Origin: Clostridiales bacterium
GTDB lineage: Bacteria; Bacillota; Clostridia; Oscillospirales; QAMX01
Direction: 5' to 3'
Assembly: GCA_012514045.1 (NCBI GenBank)
Contig: JAAZBA010000357.1
Coordinates: forward strand, 1-5,064
DNA: 5,064 bases
Positions 1 through 5,064 of this stretch are shown here, piece by piece. Position 1 is the stretch's first letter. Each line of letters begins with the position of its first letter. The notes below the pieces were generated by a model. The model ran no database searches. It was not told the origin of the DNA and saw only the letters and a list, made by a program, of their open reading frames with translations. The position numbers and the translations under genes were made by a program.

Positions 1-1
1 C

Positions 2-142
2 TTTATTGTCAGAGGCGGCGGTTACGGTCACAATGTGGGCATGAGCCAGTATGGAGCAAAAGCTATGGCTGAGCTTGGTTATTCCTGTACTGACATCATC
101 AACTACTACTACACTGATGTGGAGATCATCACAGTATATTGA
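2..142 (+). CDS. SpoIID/LytB-domain protein, C-terminal end (5' partial)
   Basis: Only the last 46 codons and the TGA stop (140-142) are in the window. They read FIVRGGGYGHNVGMSQYGAK and then a tail ending in NYYYTDVEIITVY. The GGGYGHxVGMSQYGA block followed by a short NYYYT segment is the characteristic C-terminal signature of the SpoIID/LytB domain. In SpoIID itself this domain is a peptidoglycan lytic transglycosylase that removes stem-peptide-free glycan strands during forespore engulfment; it acts outside the membrane. Many Clostridia carry several paralogs, so this need not be the sporulation-specific SpoIID. Asn stands where many members have Gly in GHGVGM, a variant I recall as common and not a sign of inactivation. 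The gene ends 12 bases before queA on the same strand, so co-transcription is likely. The family call is firm; the exact paralog cannot be decided from this fragment. Confidence 0.88.
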   Translation, partial: FIVRGGGYGHNVGMSQYGAKAMAELGYSCTDIINYYYTDVEIITVY

Positions 143-154
143 CACTGTTTTAAT

Positions 155-1183
155 ATGAAAAAATCTGATTTTTATTATGATCTTCCCCAGGAGCTTATAG
201 CTCAGACTCCATGTGAAGAGCGTGACATGTCCCGTATGCTCTGTCTTGGCAGAGAGAGCGGAAAAGTTTCTCATGCACTTTTCTGTGATATAAGGTCAAA
301 ACTTAGACCGGGAGACTGCCTTGTTGTCAACGAATCTAAAGTTATTCCCGCGCGGCTTATCGGCACAGTAGTGAACAAGCCTGGCTCTCCCGTTGAAGTG
401 CTGCTTCTGAAGCAGCTTAATGATAACACATGGGAGTGTATTACGCGCCCCGGGAAAAAGACACGAAAAGGGGCGCAACTTGTCTTCGGAGACGGCGAGC
501 TTTTCGCGGAAGTAAAGTCTGTGGATAAGAATGGAAACAGGGTGATTTCTTTCTCTTTTGAAGGAATTTTTATGGAGATTTTGGAAAAGCTGGGACGTGT
601 ACCTCTCCCCCCCTATATTACTGAGGAGCTTCGGGACGCAAACCGCTACCAGACTGTTTATTCAAAAACGCCCGGCTCTGCTGCCGCACCAACGGCGGGA
701 CTTCACTTTACTCCGGAACTTATTAAAGAGCTTGAAGATATGGGGGTTGTTATTGCCAGACTTACCCTTCATATCGGACTCGGAACTTTTCGTCCTGTGA
801 AGGTAGAAGATATAACAGAGCATGTAATGCACAGAGAATGGTACGATCTTCCATCAGATGCGGCAGAAAAAATAAACCTCGCAAGGGAACGGGGTGGAAG
901 GATCATCGCTGTAGGTACCACCTCCTGCCGTACCCTTGAATCGGTAGCCTCGGAGCAGGGGAAAATCGTTCCTGCCTCAGGAGATACGGGTATATTCATC
1001 TATCCGGGATATAAATTCAAAGCTATTGATGGACTTATTACAAATTTCCATCTCCCGGAAAGCACGCTCATTATGTTGGTCTGCGCATTTGCAGGCTACG
1101 AGCATACCATGAATGCATACAAAATCGCCGTGGAGGAGCGATACCGCTTCTTCAGCTTCGGCGACTGTATGTTCATTATATAA
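155..1183 (+). CDS. queA: S-adenosylmethionine:tRNA ribosyltransferase-isomerase QueA
   Basis: QueA transfers and isomerises the ribosyl part of S-adenosylmethionine onto preQ1 already inserted in tRNA, giving epoxyqueuosine; it is cytoplasmic. The 342 residues match the usual family length. Visible family blocks are SDFYYDLPQELIAQTP (4-19), NESKVIPARLIG (59-70), GRVPLPPYI (147-155), RYQTVYSKTPGSAAAPTAGL (164-183) continuing into HFT, HIGLGTFRPV (206-215), AVGTTSCRTLES (252-263) and DGLITNFHLPESTLIMLVCA (292-311). The ATG at 155 is the right start because the conserved N-terminus begins there and the only upstream in-frame signal is the SpoIID stop at 140-142. No convincing Shine-Dalgarno sequence lies in the usual place, since the leader is the T-rich actgttttaat; translation may depend on ribosomes finishing the gene 12 bases upstream (inference). 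The gene is followed after 35 bases by tgt, its pathway partner. No frameshift or truncation is seen. Confidence 0.97.
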   Translation: MKKSDFYYDLPQELIAQTPCEERDMSRMLCLGRESGKVSHALFCDIRSKLRPGDCLVVNESKVIPARLIGTVVNKPGSPVEVLLLKQLNDNTWECITRPGKKTRKGAQLVFGDGELFAEVKSVDKNGNRVISFSFEGIFMEILEKLGRVPLPPYITEELRDANRYQTVYSKTPGSAAAPTAGLHFTPELIKELEDMGVVIARLTLHIGLGTFRPVKVEDITEHVMHREWYDLPSDAAEKINLARERGGRIIAVGTTSCRTLESVASEQGKIVPASGDTGIFIYPGYKFKAIDGLITNFHLPESTLIMLVCAFAGYEHTMNAYKIAVEERYRFFSFGDCMFII

Positions 1184-1218
1184 CAAAAGAAAAATCGAAT
1201 TAGACAAAGGATTTATAT

Positions 1219-2349
1219 ATGTTTACGCTTCTCAAGACCGACGGATACGCCAGAAGAGGACGATTTGTCACTCCTCATGGCATTATAGAAACACCTGTAT
1301 TCATGAATGTTGGCACCTCTGCCGCCATCAAGGGTGCAGTGTCATCCCTCGACCTCAGGGAAATCGGCTGCCAGGTGGAACTATCCAACACATACCATCT
1401 TCACATACGTCCCGGCGACGAGCTTATACGCTCTCAAGGCGGACTTCACCGTTTTATGAACTGGGATGGTCCCATACTAACTGACAGCGGAGGATTTCAG
1501 GTGTTCAGTCTTGCGGCGCTTCGGAAAATCACCGAGGAGGGCGTCGCTTTCAACTCTCATTTTGATGGCAAGCGCATCTTCATGGGTCCAGAAGAGAGCA
1601 TGAAGATACAGTCAAATTTGGGAAGCGACATCGCGATGGCTTTTGATGAGTGCATTGAAAACCCCGCGCCAAGAAAATATGTTGAAAATTCAATAAATCG
1701 CACTACCCGGTGGCTTGAGAGATGCATAAAGAAATTAGACGAGCTCAATTCCCTGTCCGACACTATAAATCCTGCTCAGATGCTTTTTGGGATAAATCAG
1801 GGAAGCACATATGATGACCTTAGAGCAGATCATATGAAACGTATTTCCGAGTTTGACCTCCCCGGCTACGCCATAGGCGGCCTTGCGGTGGGCGAGAAAA
1901 CGGAAGTTATGTACCATATAGTCGAAGTCGTCATAGAATTCGCTCCTGTAAATAAACCAAGGTACCTGATGGGAGTGGGCACTCCCGGCAATATTATCGA
2001 GGCCGTGTACCGCGGAGTTGATTTTTTCGACTGTGTTATACCTACAAGGAACGGCCGTCACGGTCACTGCTTTACAAAAGACGGTATCATAAATCTCAAC
2101 AATGAAAAGTACAGCCTTGATTCGTCTCCAATTGAGGAAGGCTGCAACTGTCCGGTATGCCGTAATTTCTCAAGAGCCTATATTCGTCATCTGTTCAAAG
2201 CCAAGGAGATGCTTTCTGGAAGGCTCGCTGTGCTTCATAATCTCTGGTTCTATAATAACCTCATGAGTAAAATCCGTATTGCTATTGAGGAGGATCGATT
2301 CATTGAATTCAGAAACACCTATTCAGAGATATTGGACAGAAGAATATGA
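1219..2349 (+). CDS. tgt: tRNA-guanine transglycosylase (preQ1-inserting, bacterial type)
   Basis: Tgt exchanges guanine at the wobble position (34) of GUN-anticodon tRNAs (Asp, Asn, His, Tyr) for preQ1, the step before QueA. The 376 residues fit the bacterial family. The catalytic aspartates are visible: D89 in LTDSGGFQVFS and the nucleophile D271 in FFDCVIPTRNGRHG, which match E. coli D89 and D264. D143 lies in AFDEC. The structural zinc site is C309, C311, C314 and H340, with the same 26-residue gap between the last Cys and His as in E. coli. The substrate loop GGLAVGE (220-226) has Val at 224, the bacterial preQ1-type residue where eukaryotic queuine enzymes have Gly. PTRNGRHG has Gly where many homologs have Ala, a mild change. 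The start is supported by AAAGGA at 1206-1211, seven bases before the ATG. The gene probably shares a transcript with queA and ends before a hairpin at 2379-2414. Confidence 0.97.
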   Translation: MFTLLKTDGYARRGRFVTPHGIIETPVFMNVGTSAAIKGAVSSLDLREIGCQVELSNTYHLHIRPGDELIRSQGGLHRFMNWDGPILTDSGGFQVFSLAALRKITEEGVAFNSHFDGKRIFMGPEESMKIQSNLGSDIAMAFDECIENPAPRKYVENSINRTTRWLERCIKKLDELNSLSDTINPAQMLFGINQGSTYDDLRADHMKRISEFDLPGYAIGGLAVGEKTEVMYHIVEVVIEFAPVNKPRYLMGVGTPGNIIEAVYRGVDFFDCVIPTRNGRHGHCFTKDGIINLNNEKYSLDSSPIEEGCNCPVCRNFSRAYIRHLFKAKEMLSGRLAVLHNLWFYNNLMSKIRIAIEEDRFIEFRNTYSEILDRRI

Positions 2350-2376
2350 CATGCATAAAGATGGATCAATAGAATT

Positions 2377-2416
2377 AAAAAACGGCACCATTACATCTGT
2401 AATAACGCCGTTTTAC
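2377..2416. terminator. Bidirectional hairpin terminator between convergent tgt and the phosphatase gene
   Basis: An inverted repeat AAAACGGC (2379-2386) / GCCGTTTT (2407-2414) encloses a second stem ATTAC (2390-2394) / GTAAT (2399-2403) with an ATCT loop; the stems are separated by a 3+3 base internal loop. It lies in the 78-base gap between the stops of tgt and the - strand phosphatase gene. Read on the - strand the stem runs into six T then AATTCT. Read on the + strand only four T follow before ACAAAA, so it should be the stronger terminator for the phosphatase gene, while still able to end the queA-tgt transcript. The GC core is short (four pairs), so efficiency is uncertain. Confidence 0.75.
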
Positions 2417-2427
2417 AAAATGATCGA

Positions 2428-3198
2428 TTATTTTAAATAGATTTCCGCAACGGTATTGTACACACCCTCGAAGCATCCCGGGATTGCCGCTACCGTGCAG
2501 TGAGGACGATCGTAGCTTACTTTCTCGCAGCCAGGATTTGACACAATTGCGCCTGCTTCGCTCGCTATTAGAAAGCCTGCGGCGTAGTCCCAGGGAGACA
2601 GCTCAAGCTCGAAGAATCCATCTGTTCTGCCGGAAGCCAGATCGCAGAATTCGATAGCCGCAGAGCCGATGCGTCTTATATCGGCACAGGAAAGCATGAA
2701 TTTTTTCGCAATCTCCATGGACTTCTCCGTTAAATCGCTTCTATAGGGTGATGTGCCGAAGCTGATAACCGCGTACTTATACTCCGTGTTTGCCACATGT
2801 ATCCCCTTACCGTTACACCATGCTCCCCTGCCCTTTTCGGCATAGTAGAGCTCGTCTTTGTAGGGGTCGTAGATAACGCCTATAATAACCTCCTTGTCCT
2901 TTGCGAGAGCAACGGAAATGCTTGAGCAGCGTCTGTCATGTATGAAATTTAGGGTACCATCGATAGGATCAATTATCCATGTGTATTCATCTGTCAGCTC
3001 GTTGTCGCTCTTTTCCTCTGCGAAAAAATGGGAGCCCGGCAGTATCTCACTTAGCGCATTTATGATATATTCCTGTACTGCAATGTCTCTCTGAGTCACG
3101 AGATTCGCGTGACCTTCTTTAATATATATTTCCGATGCATCATCGCTTAGAATAAGCTTTCCCGCTTCCTTTACGGCGTATTTAATCTTTTCCAGCAC
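2428..3198 (-). CDS. Inositol monophosphatase (IMPase/SuhB) family phosphatase
   Basis: This is a Mg2+-dependent, Li+-sensitive-type phosphomonoesterase of the IMPase fold, 256 residues, the usual length. Visible motifs are NLVTQRD (32-38, the D(L/V)VTxxD block), EE at 61-62, the metal-binding WIIDPIDGTLNF (74-85, with D77 and D80) and SPWDYAAGFLIASEAGA (201-217) containing metal ligand D204. These correspond to human IMPA1 E70, D90, D93 and D220. GSAAIEFCDLASGRTDGFFE (178-197) resembles true inositol phosphatases more than CysQ or fructose-bisphosphatase relatives, but bacterial members may act on inositol-1-phosphate, glycerol-2-phosphate or NADP-type substrates, and the sequence does not decide. 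The start is GTG at 3198-3196, seven bases from AGAGG; the ATG that overlaps it by one base is out of frame. A consensus promoter lies just upstream. The gene is monocistronic here, convergent with tgt and divergent from nfo, with no pathway link to either. Confidence 0.93.
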   Translation of the reverse strand: MLEKIKYAVKEAGKLILSDDASEIYIKEGHANLVTQRDIAVQEYIINALSEILPGSHFFAEEKSDNELTDEYTWIIDPIDGTLNFIHDRRCSSISVALAKDKEVIIGVIYDPYKDELYYAEKGRGAWCNGKGIHVANTEYKYAVISFGTSPYRSDLTEKSMEIAKKFMLSCADIRRIGSAAIEFCDLASGRTDGFFELELSPWDYAAGFLIASEAGAIVSNPGCEKVSYDRPHCTVAAIPGCFEGVYNTVAEIYLK

Positions 3199-3204
3199 AT
3201 TTTT

Positions 3205-3211
3205 TCCTCTT
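3205..3211 (-). promoter_or_regulatory. Ribosome binding site deciding the GTG start of the phosphatase gene
   Basis: On the - strand the leader reads AAGAGGA and then AAAAATGTG. The AGAGG core (3210-3206) is seven bases from the GTG start at 3198 and five from the out-of-frame ATG at 3200. The spacing favours GTG, and only GTG is in the phosphatase frame. Confidence 0.7.
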
Positions 3212-3228
3212 TTCTTTTTGTCCTGTGT

Positions 3229-3257
3229 ATTATAATACCATTTCTGTATCTTGTCAA
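3229..3257 (-). promoter_or_regulatory. Consensus sigma-A/sigma-70 type promoter of the phosphatase gene
   Basis: On the - strand TTGACA (3257-3252) and TATAAT (3234-3229) are both exact consensus hexamers separated by exactly 17 bases. Transcription should start near 3222, giving a leader of roughly 25 bases that holds just the ribosome binding site. No operator-like inverted repeat is evident apart from the partly self-complementary ATTATAAT around the -10. This predicts strong, housekeeping-type expression unless a repressor site lies in the 144-base divergent region. Confidence 0.85.
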
Positions 3258-3292
3258 GGGCATGTGATCTTGTCGGCTACAGGATTATATTT

Positions 3293-3301
3293 TGCTATAC
3301 T
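3293..3301 (+). promoter_or_regulatory. Candidate extended -10 promoter for the nfo operon
   Basis: TGCTATACT is an extended -10 element (TG, one base, TATACT, one mismatch from TATAAT). Its -35 is weak: TTGTCG at 3270-3275 is 20 bases away, and the hexamer at 17 bases (TCGGCT) is poor. An extended -10 can work without a good -35. Transcription would begin near 3308, about 35 bases before the ATG at 3343 and downstream of the alternative TTG start at 3292. Confidence 0.5.
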
Positions 3302-3327
3302 ATGAATTTTCCCGTCAGGGAATCCCG

Positions 3328-3333
3328 AAAGGA
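3328..3333 (+). promoter_or_regulatory. Ribosome binding site deciding the nfo start
   Basis: AAAGGA is nine bases before the ATG at 3343, whose product begins MLNIGCHLSATKG, the conserved endonuclease IV N-terminus. This favours 3343 over the in-frame TTG at 3292, which has no comparable site and would add 17 residues without family support. Confidence 0.75.
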
Positions 3334-3342
3334 TCTGAATTT

Positions 3343-4176
3343 ATGCTTAATATCGGATGTCATCTTTCCGCAACAAAAGGCTATATGAACATGCTTTCCG
3401 AGGCTTTGTCAATTGACGCAAACACTTTCCAGTTTTTTACCCGCAACCCGAGGGGCGGTAAAGCGAAAGAATTGGACATGGAGGATATTAATAACTATAA
3501 CATTCTGGCGGCTAAGCACGGTTTTGCGCCTATAATCGCCCATGCCCCTTACACACTCAACCCTTGTGCCGCTGAAGAAAGAATCCGCAACTTCACAATT
3601 GAGACTATGGAGGATGATTTGCGCAGACTCGAATACATTCCCGGAACTTACTACAACTTCCATCCGGGAAGCCATGTAGGTCAGGGATCTGAAAAAGGTA
3701 TTGAACTTATCTGTGACACACTCAACCGTGTTATGTTTGAAAGCATGAGTACATTTGTGCTTCTCGAGACCATGGCTGGCAAGGGAACAGAAATGGGCAG
3801 AAATTTTGAGGAGCTTAAGAGAATAATCGATGGCACAAAGCTCTCAGATTCCATTGGCGTCTGCCTTGACACCTGCCATGTGTATGATGCAGGATATGAC
3901 ATCGTTGGAAACCTTGAGAGTGTGCTTGAAGAGTTTGACAATGTTGTAGGGCTTGACAAACTTAAGGCAATACACGTAAACGACTCAAAAAATCCCTTCT
4001 CGAGTCATAAGGACAGACATGAGAAGATTGGCGAAGGCTATATTCCCATTGAGACGTTTGAAAGGATTATCAACCATCCCTCCCTTCGGAATCTTGTGTT
4101 CTCTCTTGAGACGCCAAACGATCTTGAAGGCTATGCGGCAGAAATTCGTCTGCTGAGAGAGCTTTACCATGAATAA
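3343..4176 (+). CDS. nfo: Endonuclease IV (AP endonuclease, Nfo family)
   Basis: A zinc-dependent endonuclease that cuts DNA 5' of abasic sites and removes blocked 3' ends in base excision repair. From the ATG at 3343 it has 277 residues (E. coli Nfo has 285). All nine metal ligands of the E. coli enzyme are present: H67 (IAHAPY), H107 (FHPGSH), E142 (LLETMAGKG), D176 and H179 (CLDTCH), H211 (HVNDSK), D224 and H226 (DRHEKIG), and E256 (SLETP). Their spacing is close to E. coli 69, 109, 145, 179, 182, 216, 229, 231 and 261. The frame stays open back to a TTG at 3292, but that codon overlaps the candidate -10 element, so ATG 3343 with AAAGGA is preferred. The gene is divergent from the phosphatase gene. 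Its last eight bases overlap the following TIM-barrel gene, so the two are almost certainly one operon with coupled translation. No LexA/DinR-type operator was noticed. Confidence 0.95.
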   Translation: MLNIGCHLSATKGYMNMLSEALSIDANTFQFFTRNPRGGKAKELDMEDINNYNILAAKHGFAPIIAHAPYTLNPCAAEERIRNFTIETMEDDLRRLEYIPGTYYNFHPGSHVGQGSEKGIELICDTLNRVMFESMSTFVLLETMAGKGTEMGRNFEELKRIIDGTKLSDSIGVCLDTCHVYDAGYDIVGNLESVLEEFDNVVGLDKLKAIHVNDSKNPFSSHKDRHEKIGEGYIPIETFERIINHPSLRNLVFSLETPNDLEGYAAEIRLLRELYHE

Positions 4177-4981
4177 CAAAGTCTACTGCTCTACAGGAGT
4201 GTTTATCGGACGCGTAAATAACCGTAACTATAACCTCCTGAAGGAAGCAAACCGGAAAATCAACTGTGACGGCTTTGAATTTATGATTTTCCGTGACTGG
4301 TATGATGAACTGGACAGCATAATAAAGCTAATCAAAAAAGAGAAAATCACCGTGCCTGTAGTGCACGGCGATAAGAGAATCGGTGACATGCTAAGCGAGG
4401 CTAAGAATGAAGGCTTGGAAGAATGTCTCAGGATATGGGACATAAACTGCCGCACAGCCGCAACCCTGGGAGCGGAGAAGATTGTAGCCCACATGTGGGG
4501 CGTCCCCTCCTCTGACCGAGATATGGATGTGATTATCGAGAATGTCGGACAGCTCAAGAAAATAGCAGAAGGATACGGCGTTACCATGCTGGGAGAAAAT
4601 TGCTGCTGCGTAAACCACAGTCCTCTGATTCACTTTCAGGAGATTCAGAAAAAATATGATGACTTCAGCTTCATTATCGACACTCGAGCCGCCCAGTTCC
4701 ACGATGAGTTATCCTCCCTCATGGCTCTCGATTCACTTTGGAACGGCGCTGTAAAGCATATACATGTAAGCGATTTCAATGGCACAAAAGGGGATTTTCC
4801 CTCCCTCTACCCTATTCTTGCCCCAGGCATGGGAAAGATCAACTGGGATATGTTCTTCTCAGCCTTGAAAAAAAGAGGGTATAATAATTCAATAACACTT
4901 GAATCTCCAACCATGCGCCCAGATTTTGTGGACGCGGAAGAGATCAACTTCAATCTCGATTTTATCAGGTCAAGACTCTAA
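4169..4981 (+). CDS. Sugar phosphate isomerase/epimerase-like TIM-barrel protein (AP endonuclease 2 superfamily)
   Basis: A 270-residue protein of the xylose-isomerase-like TIM-barrel superfamily, which includes sugar isomerases, epimerases, inosose dehydratases and endonuclease IV. Its substrate cannot be named. Likely metal or active-site residues at the ends of successive strands are E37 (GFEFM), H66 (VVHGD), H108 (VAHMWG), E143 (LGENC), D171 (IIDTRAAQFH), H197 and H199 (HIHVSD), G220 and G222 (APGMGKINW) and E245 (LESP). By my hand alignment H66, H108, E143, D171, H199 and E245 correspond to the zinc 1 and zinc 2 ligands of the upstream endonuclease IV. The zinc 3 ligands (a His three residues after the Asp, and the DxH pair) are absent. 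This fits an isomerase/epimerase better than a nuclease (inference). There is no signal peptide or membrane segment. The ATG lies eight bases inside nfo; GAGAGAG at 4155-4161 is a weak ribosome site, so coupling is likely. A terminator follows at once. Confidence 0.85.
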   Translation: MNNKVYCSTGVFIGRVNNRNYNLLKEANRKINCDGFEFMIFRDWYDELDSIIKLIKKEKITVPVVHGDKRIGDMLSEAKNEGLEECLRIWDINCRTAATLGAEKIVAHMWGVPSSDRDMDVIIENVGQLKKIAEGYGVTMLGENCCCVNHSPLIHFQEIQKKYDDFSFIIDTRAAQFHDELSSLMALDSLWNGAVKHIHVSDFNGTKGDFPSLYPILAPGMGKINWDMFFSALKKRGYNNSITLESPTMRPDFVDAEEINFNLDFIRSRL

Positions 4982-5030
4982 AAAAAGCGGCAGAATGATT
5001 TTTCATCGCTCTGCCGCTTATACTTTATTT
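4980..5030. terminator. Strong bidirectional rho-independent terminator after the nfo operon
   Basis: A ten-pair stem AAGCGGCAGA (4985-4994) / TCTGCCGCTT (5010-5019) is extended by ATGA/TCAT with a TTTT loop and a three-base bulge (CGC, 5007-5009). On the - strand the stem is followed by a run of seven U (4986-4980), a textbook tail. On the + strand the tail is the weaker ATACTTTATTTTA. It abuts the stop of the TIM-barrel gene and probably also ends a convergent - strand gene from the right. Confidence 0.88.
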
Positions 5031-5063
5031 TACAGAAAATGAGTAAAACTCTCCGTCAATGGT
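5025..5063 (-). CDS. C-terminal end of a convergent gene of unknown function (partial)
   Basis: Read on the - strand from the window edge, one frame encodes TIDGEFYSFSVK followed by TAA at 5027-5025. That stop lies five bases before the stem of the hairpin whose U-tract faces this direction, the usual position of a gene end. Twelve residues do not allow a family call. The competing reading is a + strand ATG at 5039 (MSKTLRQW, running off the window), but it has no Shine-Dalgarno sequence before it. Confidence 0.45.
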   Translation of the reverse strand, partial: TIDGEFYSFSVK

Positions 5064-5064
5064 A

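Noticed and set aside
139..144. TTGACA hexamer at the end of the SpoIID-family gene, a possible queA promoter
   Set aside because: No -10 element lies 16-18 bases downstream (aatctg at 17), the nearest TATTAT is 28 bases away, and it would place the transcript start inside the queA coding region.
1113..1484. Open + strand frame of about 123 codons spanning the queA-tgt junction
   Set aside because: It lies in another frame across two well-supported genes, has no ribosome site and shows no recognisable protein features; it is a shadow of queA and tgt.
1735..2067. 110-codon - strand frame inside tgt
   Set aside because: It is antisense to the conserved catalytic part of tgt, without promoter, ribosome site or protein motifs.
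3231..3236. TATAAT on the + strand, overlapping the - strand -10, as a second promoter toward nfo
   Set aside because: The + strand has no -35 at 17 bases (T/C-rich sequence there) and no TG extension. The match comes from the self-complementary ATTATAAT.
3199..3342. Divergent intergenic region as a riboswitch or small RNA
   Set aside because: At 144 bases it is accounted for by two opposed promoters and two ribosome sites. I saw no stable hairpin with a U-tract or any riboswitch-like conserved core.
4228..4587. 119-codon - strand frame inside the TIM-barrel gene
   Set aside because: The composition (Ser- and Ile-rich, no domain pattern) is that of an antisense shadow; the + strand frame carries the conserved active-site pattern.

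Overview
The window looks like ordinary chromosomal core DNA of a low-to-mid GC Gram-positive bacterium, most likely a spore-forming Clostridia-type Firmicute. This rests on the tail of a SpoIID/LytB-family protein directly upstream of queA-tgt, the Firmicute flavour of the proteins (for example LETMAGKG in endonuclease IV), purine-rich Shine-Dalgarno sites and a perfect sigma-A-type promoter. The genus cannot be named. There is no gene-free stretch over 300 bases, and no mobile element, CRISPR array, tRNA or rRNA was seen.

Left half (+ strand): the C-terminal end of a SpoIID/LytB-domain protein, then queA and tgt, closely spaced and co-directional. Tgt inserts preQ1 at the wobble position (34) of GUN-anticodon tRNAs and QueA converts the inserted base to epoxyqueuosine, so the pair covers two consecutive steps of queuosine modification. 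The unit ends at a hairpin that also serves a convergent gene.

Middle (- strand): a complete inositol monophosphatase-family phosphatase with a GTG start, a good Shine-Dalgarno site and a consensus promoter (TTGACA, 17 bp, TATAAT). It converges on tgt and diverges from the next operon.

Right half (+ strand): endonuclease IV (nfo), whose better start is the ATG at 3343, overlaps by 8 bp a second xylose-isomerase-like TIM-barrel protein. The two are distant members of one superfamily. The second keeps the residues corresponding to zinc sites 1 and 2 of endonuclease IV but lacks those of zinc site 3, so it is more likely a sugar isomerase/epimerase-type enzyme than a nuclease. A strong bidirectional hairpin follows. 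The last 40 bases probably hold the C-terminal end of a convergent - strand gene.

I found no evidence for a new multi-gene system. The points most worth a second look are the nfo/TIM-barrel pair, the consensus promoter and the overlapping ATG/GTG start of the phosphatase gene.
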